The position numbers and the translations under genes were made by a program. Of a stretch of DNA of 9,370 nucleotides, positions 7,175 to 9,370 are shown piece after piece. The notes beneath the pieces were generated by a model. The model was not told the DNA's origin. It worked only from the letters and a program-made list of their open reading frames with translations, and searched no databases. The stretch comes from DSAD01 sp036825155. GTDB taxonomy: Bacteria > Desulfobacterota > Desulfomonilia > UBA1062. Within the stretch, counting starts at the first letter, position 1. Every line of letters begins with the position of its first letter. The DNA lies in the NCBI GenBank assembly GCA_036825155.1, contig DAISYU010000124.1, positions 1 through 9,370 of the forward strand, in the 5' to 3' direction.

Positions 7175-7830
7175 ACATTCAGGACAAGGTCAGAATAATC
7201 ATTGTCGAAGATCATGAGGTTTTCCGTCTCGGGATCAGGGAACTTATCAATCATGAACCCGATCTGGTGGTATGCGCAGAAGCGGACAATGTCAACTCGG
7301 CACGAGAGCTGATCGAGGAACTGGCACCTGATATGGCGATCATTGACATCTCTCTGAAGAAGAGTAATGGTCTCGATCTCATACAAGAGATAAACGCATC
7401 GCATAGTCACATGAAGATCCTTGTCCTGTCCATGCATGACGAACTGCTCTATGCCGAGCGTTCCCTTCAGGCAGGGGCACAGGGCTACATCATGAAGCAG
7501 GAGACCTCGAAATCCATTGTCAAGGCCATCCGGCATATCCTCAATAACAATATATATGTGAGCGACACCATCATGGAACACCTCCTGAACAGGGTACGGT
7601 CAGGACAGGACAACATTGAGAAATCAGCCGTGCACACCCTTTCCGACCGTGAATTTGCCGTCCTTCGATCCATCGGAGAAGGCAGATCCACCGGAGAGAT
7701 CGCAGAGCAGATGAATCTGAGCGTGCGCACCATAAGCACCTACCGGGAACGGATCAAGGAGAAACTCCAGTTGAAAAATGCTGCTGAGCTCGTGCGTTAT
7801 GCGATCCACTGGGTTGAGGACAATGAATAA
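7171..7830 (+). CDS. NarL/FixJ-family response regulator with LuxR-type HTH
   Basis: This 219-residue protein has a receiver domain (about 7-122) and a C-terminal DNA-binding domain. Receiver landmarks are the acidic pair Glu13-Asp14, the phosphoacceptor Asp59 (AIID), Ser87 in LSMHD, and Lys109 in IMK. The LuxR/GerE HTH spans about 154-215, with LSDREFAVLRSIGEGRST (157-174) and the recognition-helix region MNLSVRTISTYRERI (181-195). ATG 7171 overlaps the kinase stop in an ATGA, and there is only a weak ribosome binding site, which points to translational coupling. It is the expected partner of the HisKA_3 kinase and probably acts as a transcription factor when phosphorylated. Targets are not shown. 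The nearby divergent C69 promoter, its own promoter and the downstream AOR promoter are the natural candidates because they share a TACTAT hexamer. Confidence 0.94.
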   Translation: MNIQDKVRIIIVEDHEVFRLGIRELINHEPDLVVCAEADNVNSARELIEELAPDMAIIDISLKKSNGLDLIQEINASHSHMKILVLSMHDELLYAERSLQAGAQGYIMKQETSKSIVKAIRHILNNNIYVSDTIMEHLLNRVRSGQDNIEKSAVHTLSDREFAVLRSIGEGRSTGEIAEQMNLSVRTISTYRERIKEKLQLKNAAELVRYAIHWVEDNE

Positions 7831-7998
7831 AAACGCTTAAGAACACTCGCCGGTTTCACCAGGGACTTGCCGCCTCGTGTAATAGCATCTCGTACACAGA
7901 TTTACATTCATCTACCACAAAAGATTGCGTTTCTACTCGATTGCGGGACTGGGAACAGTCATATACTATGCTTTCATGATATACCTCTGTTCGTGGTA

Positions 7999-8039
7999 AC
8001 GGCAACAGGATTTCACGCGGAAATGGATCCTGTTGCCGT
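7999..8039 (+). terminator. Long hairpin, possible terminator of the two-component operon
   Basis: ACGGCAACAGGAT (7999-8011) pairs perfectly with ATCCTGTTGCCGT (8027-8039), a 13-bp stem with a 15-base loop. GGT/ACC flanks (7995-7997 and 8044-8046) could extend it across a small bulge. The loop holds a nested ATTTC/GAAAT alternative. The stem is strong but not followed by a proper T-tract on either strand, so it is at best a non-canonical terminator. It may instead be a regulatory or mRNA-stabilising structure. Confidence 0.45.
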
Positions 8040-8104
8040 CTTAACCATGTAGCTATCTTGTTTTTTTGTTATGCAGACAATGTTGAGGGCATAAAACTGG
8101 ATTT

Positions 8105-8133
8105 TTGAAGTTATAAGACTATATTACTATATT
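8105..8133 (+). promoter_or_regulatory. Sigma-70-type promoter of the AOR gene
   Basis: TTGAAG (8105-8110, 4/6) is followed by a 17-base spacer and TATATT (8128-8133, 5/6). Transcription would begin near 8140, leaving a short leader with an AGGAGGTGAT ribosome binding site (8147-8156) just before ATG 8160. The -10 falls in the second copy of an 8-bp tandem repeat. Confidence 0.55.
8118..8133 (+). repeat. Tandem 8-bp direct repeat in the AOR promoter
   Basis: ACTATATT occurs twice head to tail (8118-8125 and 8126-8133). It covers part of the spacer and the -10 hexamer, and the junction creates a TACTAT site (8125-8130). It could be a binding site for a regulator, a slippage product, or chance in AT-rich DNA. 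Confidence 0.6.
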
Positions 8134-8159
8134 ATTATGTAACTTGAGGAGGTGATGTT

Positions 8160-9370
8160 ATGGCTATGGGCTATGCAGGCAAGTTTCTTCTTGTCAACCT
8201 GAGTGATAATTCCTGTACGGACTTTACAATCGTTGATGCTGATCTTGAGAAGTACATTGGCGGGAGTTGTCTTGCAGCAAAGATCTATTTCGACAAATAT
8301 CCGCTTGATGCCGATCCGTTATCCAAAGACAACCCCTTGATGATCATGACAGGACCCATGGTGGGAAGCGGTTTTCCAGGTACTTCCAGGTTCTCGATCT
8401 GTGCGAAGGCGCCACAGACAGGCATCTGGGGGGAATCCGCGTGCGGAGGAACCTTCGGCCCGGAACTCAAGAGGGCCGGGTATGACGGCATCGTGTTCGA
8501 AGGAGCGGCGGACAAACCTGCGTACCTGTCCATACTCGACGGGGAGGCAAAGATCAATGACGCATCACACCTGTGGGGAAAGGACATCTATGAGGTGACA
8601 GATCTGCTCAAGGCTGCGGGCAAATCGATCAAAGTCCTCGCAATAGGTGCTGCCGGGGAGAATCTCGTACAGATCGCAGCCATCGGCAACGACAAGGGGC
8701 ACTTCAGCGGCAGGACGGGGCTCGGTGCCGTGATGGGCGCAAAAAAGCTCAAGGCAATCATCGTCAAGGGCTCCGCCAAGACCGACAAGTCAGACGAAGA
8801 CAGGTACAAGGCAGCCTTTAAGACGGCAGTTGCAGAGGTGAAGGATTCCGCCCTTGCAGAAGGACTCCATATGATGGGTTCTGACGCCAATATGGACCTG
8901 GGCATGGTCACGGGCGATGTACCCATAAAGAACTGGACCGTGGGGCAGGACTTTGACCTGTCCTTCAACCTCAGCGGACCCACCATGCGGGAAAAATACC
9001 TGACCAAGGCCCATGCCTGCGCAAACTGCCCGGTTGCCTGCAAACGGGTGGTAAAGGTCGATGACGGACCGTTCAGGACAGAAGAAGGTCCCGGCCCGGA
9101 ATACGAGACCTGCGGCACGTTCGGTACCATGCTCATGAATCCCGACCTTTCTGCGGTGATCAAGGCAAACGAGCTCTGCAACAAATACGGCATGGACACC
9201 ATCAGCTGCGGTTCTGCCATCGCACTGGCCATGGAACTCTATGAAAAGGGCACACTCAGCACAGACGACACCGACGGGCTCGACCTTTCCTGGGGCAATA
9301 TGGAAGCGGTCATGACCCTGATCAAAAAGATGGCATACCGCGAAGGCTTCGGCGACCTCCTTGCAGACGG
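8160..9370 (+). CDS. Aldehyde:ferredoxin oxidoreductase (AOR) family protein, N-terminal part, cut by window edge
   Basis: The first 403 residues of an AOR-family tungsten (or molybdenum) bis-pterin and 4Fe-4S enzyme; full family members are about 600-700 residues. Family-like segments are YIGGSCLAAK (32-41), TGPMVGSGFPGTSRFSICAKAP (64-85), IWGESACGG (89-97) and FGPELKRAGYDGIVFEG (99-115), typical of the pterin-binding AOR_N domain. The cluster motif HACANCPVAC (285-294) supplies Cys287, Cys290 and Cys294; the fourth cysteine should lie beyond the window. GPEYET (312-317) and MDTISCG (345-351) are also AOR-like. There is no signal peptide, so it should be cytosolic. ATG 8160 has a near-perfect AGGAGGTGAT 7 bases upstream, which implies strong expression. 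AOR enzymes oxidise aldehydes or, running backwards, reduce acids with ferredoxin. Some relatives are benzoyl-CoA reductase BamB-type subunits. Which subfamily this is cannot be settled from the visible part. Confidence 0.93.
   Translation, partial: MAMGYAGKFLLVNLSDNSCTDFTIVDADLEKYIGGSCLAAKIYFDKYPLDADPLSKDNPLMIMTGPMVGSGFPGTSRFSICAKAPQTGIWGESACGGTFGPELKRAGYDGIVFEGAADKPAYLSILDGEAKINDASHLWGKDIYEVTDLLKAAGKSIKVLAIGAAGENLVQIAAIGNDKGHFSGRTGLGAVMGAKKLKAIIVKGSAKTDKSDEDRYKAAFKTAVAEVKDSALAEGLHMMGSDANMDLGMVTGDVPIKNWTVGQDFDLSFNLSGPTMREKYLTKAHACANCPVACKRVVKVDDGPFRTEEGPGPEYETCGTFGTMLMNPDLSAVIKANELCNKYGMDTISCGSAIALAMELYEKGTLSTDDTDGLDLSWGNMEAVMTLIKKMAYREGFGDLLAD

Larger units (their letters stand above)
7831..8159. 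other. Intergenic region between the two-component operon and the AOR gene
   Basis: About 329 bases without a supportable gene. A 61-codon open frame at 7867-8052 has no ribosome binding site, and its composition gives no reason to believe it. The region contains a large hairpin (7999-8039), a T7 run (8061-8067) not attached to a strong stem, a small GACTG/CAGTC stem near 7947-7960, a TACTAT hexamer at 7964-7969, and the AOR promoter. A long space before an AOR gene leaves room for regulatory sites. Confidence 0.55.

Noticed and set aside
7867..8052. Open frame of 61 codons in the gap before AOR
   Set aside because: It has no Shine-Dalgarno site, includes the hairpin at 7999-8039 and shows no family-like motif. 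A real small protein cannot be fully excluded, but nothing supports it.
8588..9232. Open frame of 214 codons on the minus strand
   Set aside because: It is antisense to the AOR gene with its Cys motif and pterin-binding segments; the low-complexity Ser/Ala/Pro-rich product is typical of a shadow frame.

Overview
The window looks like chromosomal DNA from an anaerobic bacterium. Genes are dense, Shine-Dalgarno sites are strong (GGAGG type) and promoters are sigma-70-like. The main clue to lifestyle is the start of a tungsten/molybdenum-pterin aldehyde:ferredoxin oxidoreductase (AOR) family gene at the right edge, since that family is mostly found in strict anaerobes. A Desulfobacterota-like (syntrophic or sulfate-reducing) host is a guess from this gene mix, not something the sequence proves. 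I see no rRNA, tRNA, CRISPR array, transposase or prophage gene.

The left 5 kb is read leftwards in three units. (1) Positions 1-2623 hold a class I HMG-CoA reductase with an unusual N-terminal extension of about 155 residues. It is followed after a gap of about 20 bases by a DUF2156/MprF-C-terminal-like acyltransferase that runs off the left edge, probably close to its natural end. Upstream of the reductase lies a 310-base intergenic region with an extended -10 promoter and a perfect 8-bp inverted repeat where an operator would be expected. (2) Positions 2934-3575 hold a small SAM-dependent methyltransferase with its own promoter (TTGACA-17-TATTGT) and a perfect 15-bp terminator hairpin. (3) Positions 3784-5055 hold a secernin-like C69 family Ntn-hydrolase (peptidase/amidase) with Cys2 as the predicted nucleophile.

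The right 4 kb is read rightwards. From the divergent 5056-5299 region comes a two-component system: a membrane histidine kinase (six likely membrane helices, HAMP, PAS, HisKA_3, HATPase) and a NarL/LuxR-type response regulator, overlapping by 4 bases. A 329-base gap follows, with a hairpin and a well-formed promoter, and then the AOR gene with a near-perfect ribosome binding site.

The hexamer TACTAT/ATAGTA recurs in the noncoding DNA around the kinase, the C69 gene and the AOR gene. A tandem 8-bp repeat containing it sits in the AOR core promoter. A plausible but unproven reading is that the regulator controls its own operon, the divergent C69 gene and the AOR gene. No complete new defence or mobile system is evident. 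The least ordinary items are the reductase-acyltransferase pair with the extended reductase, and the possible two-component/AOR regulatory link.
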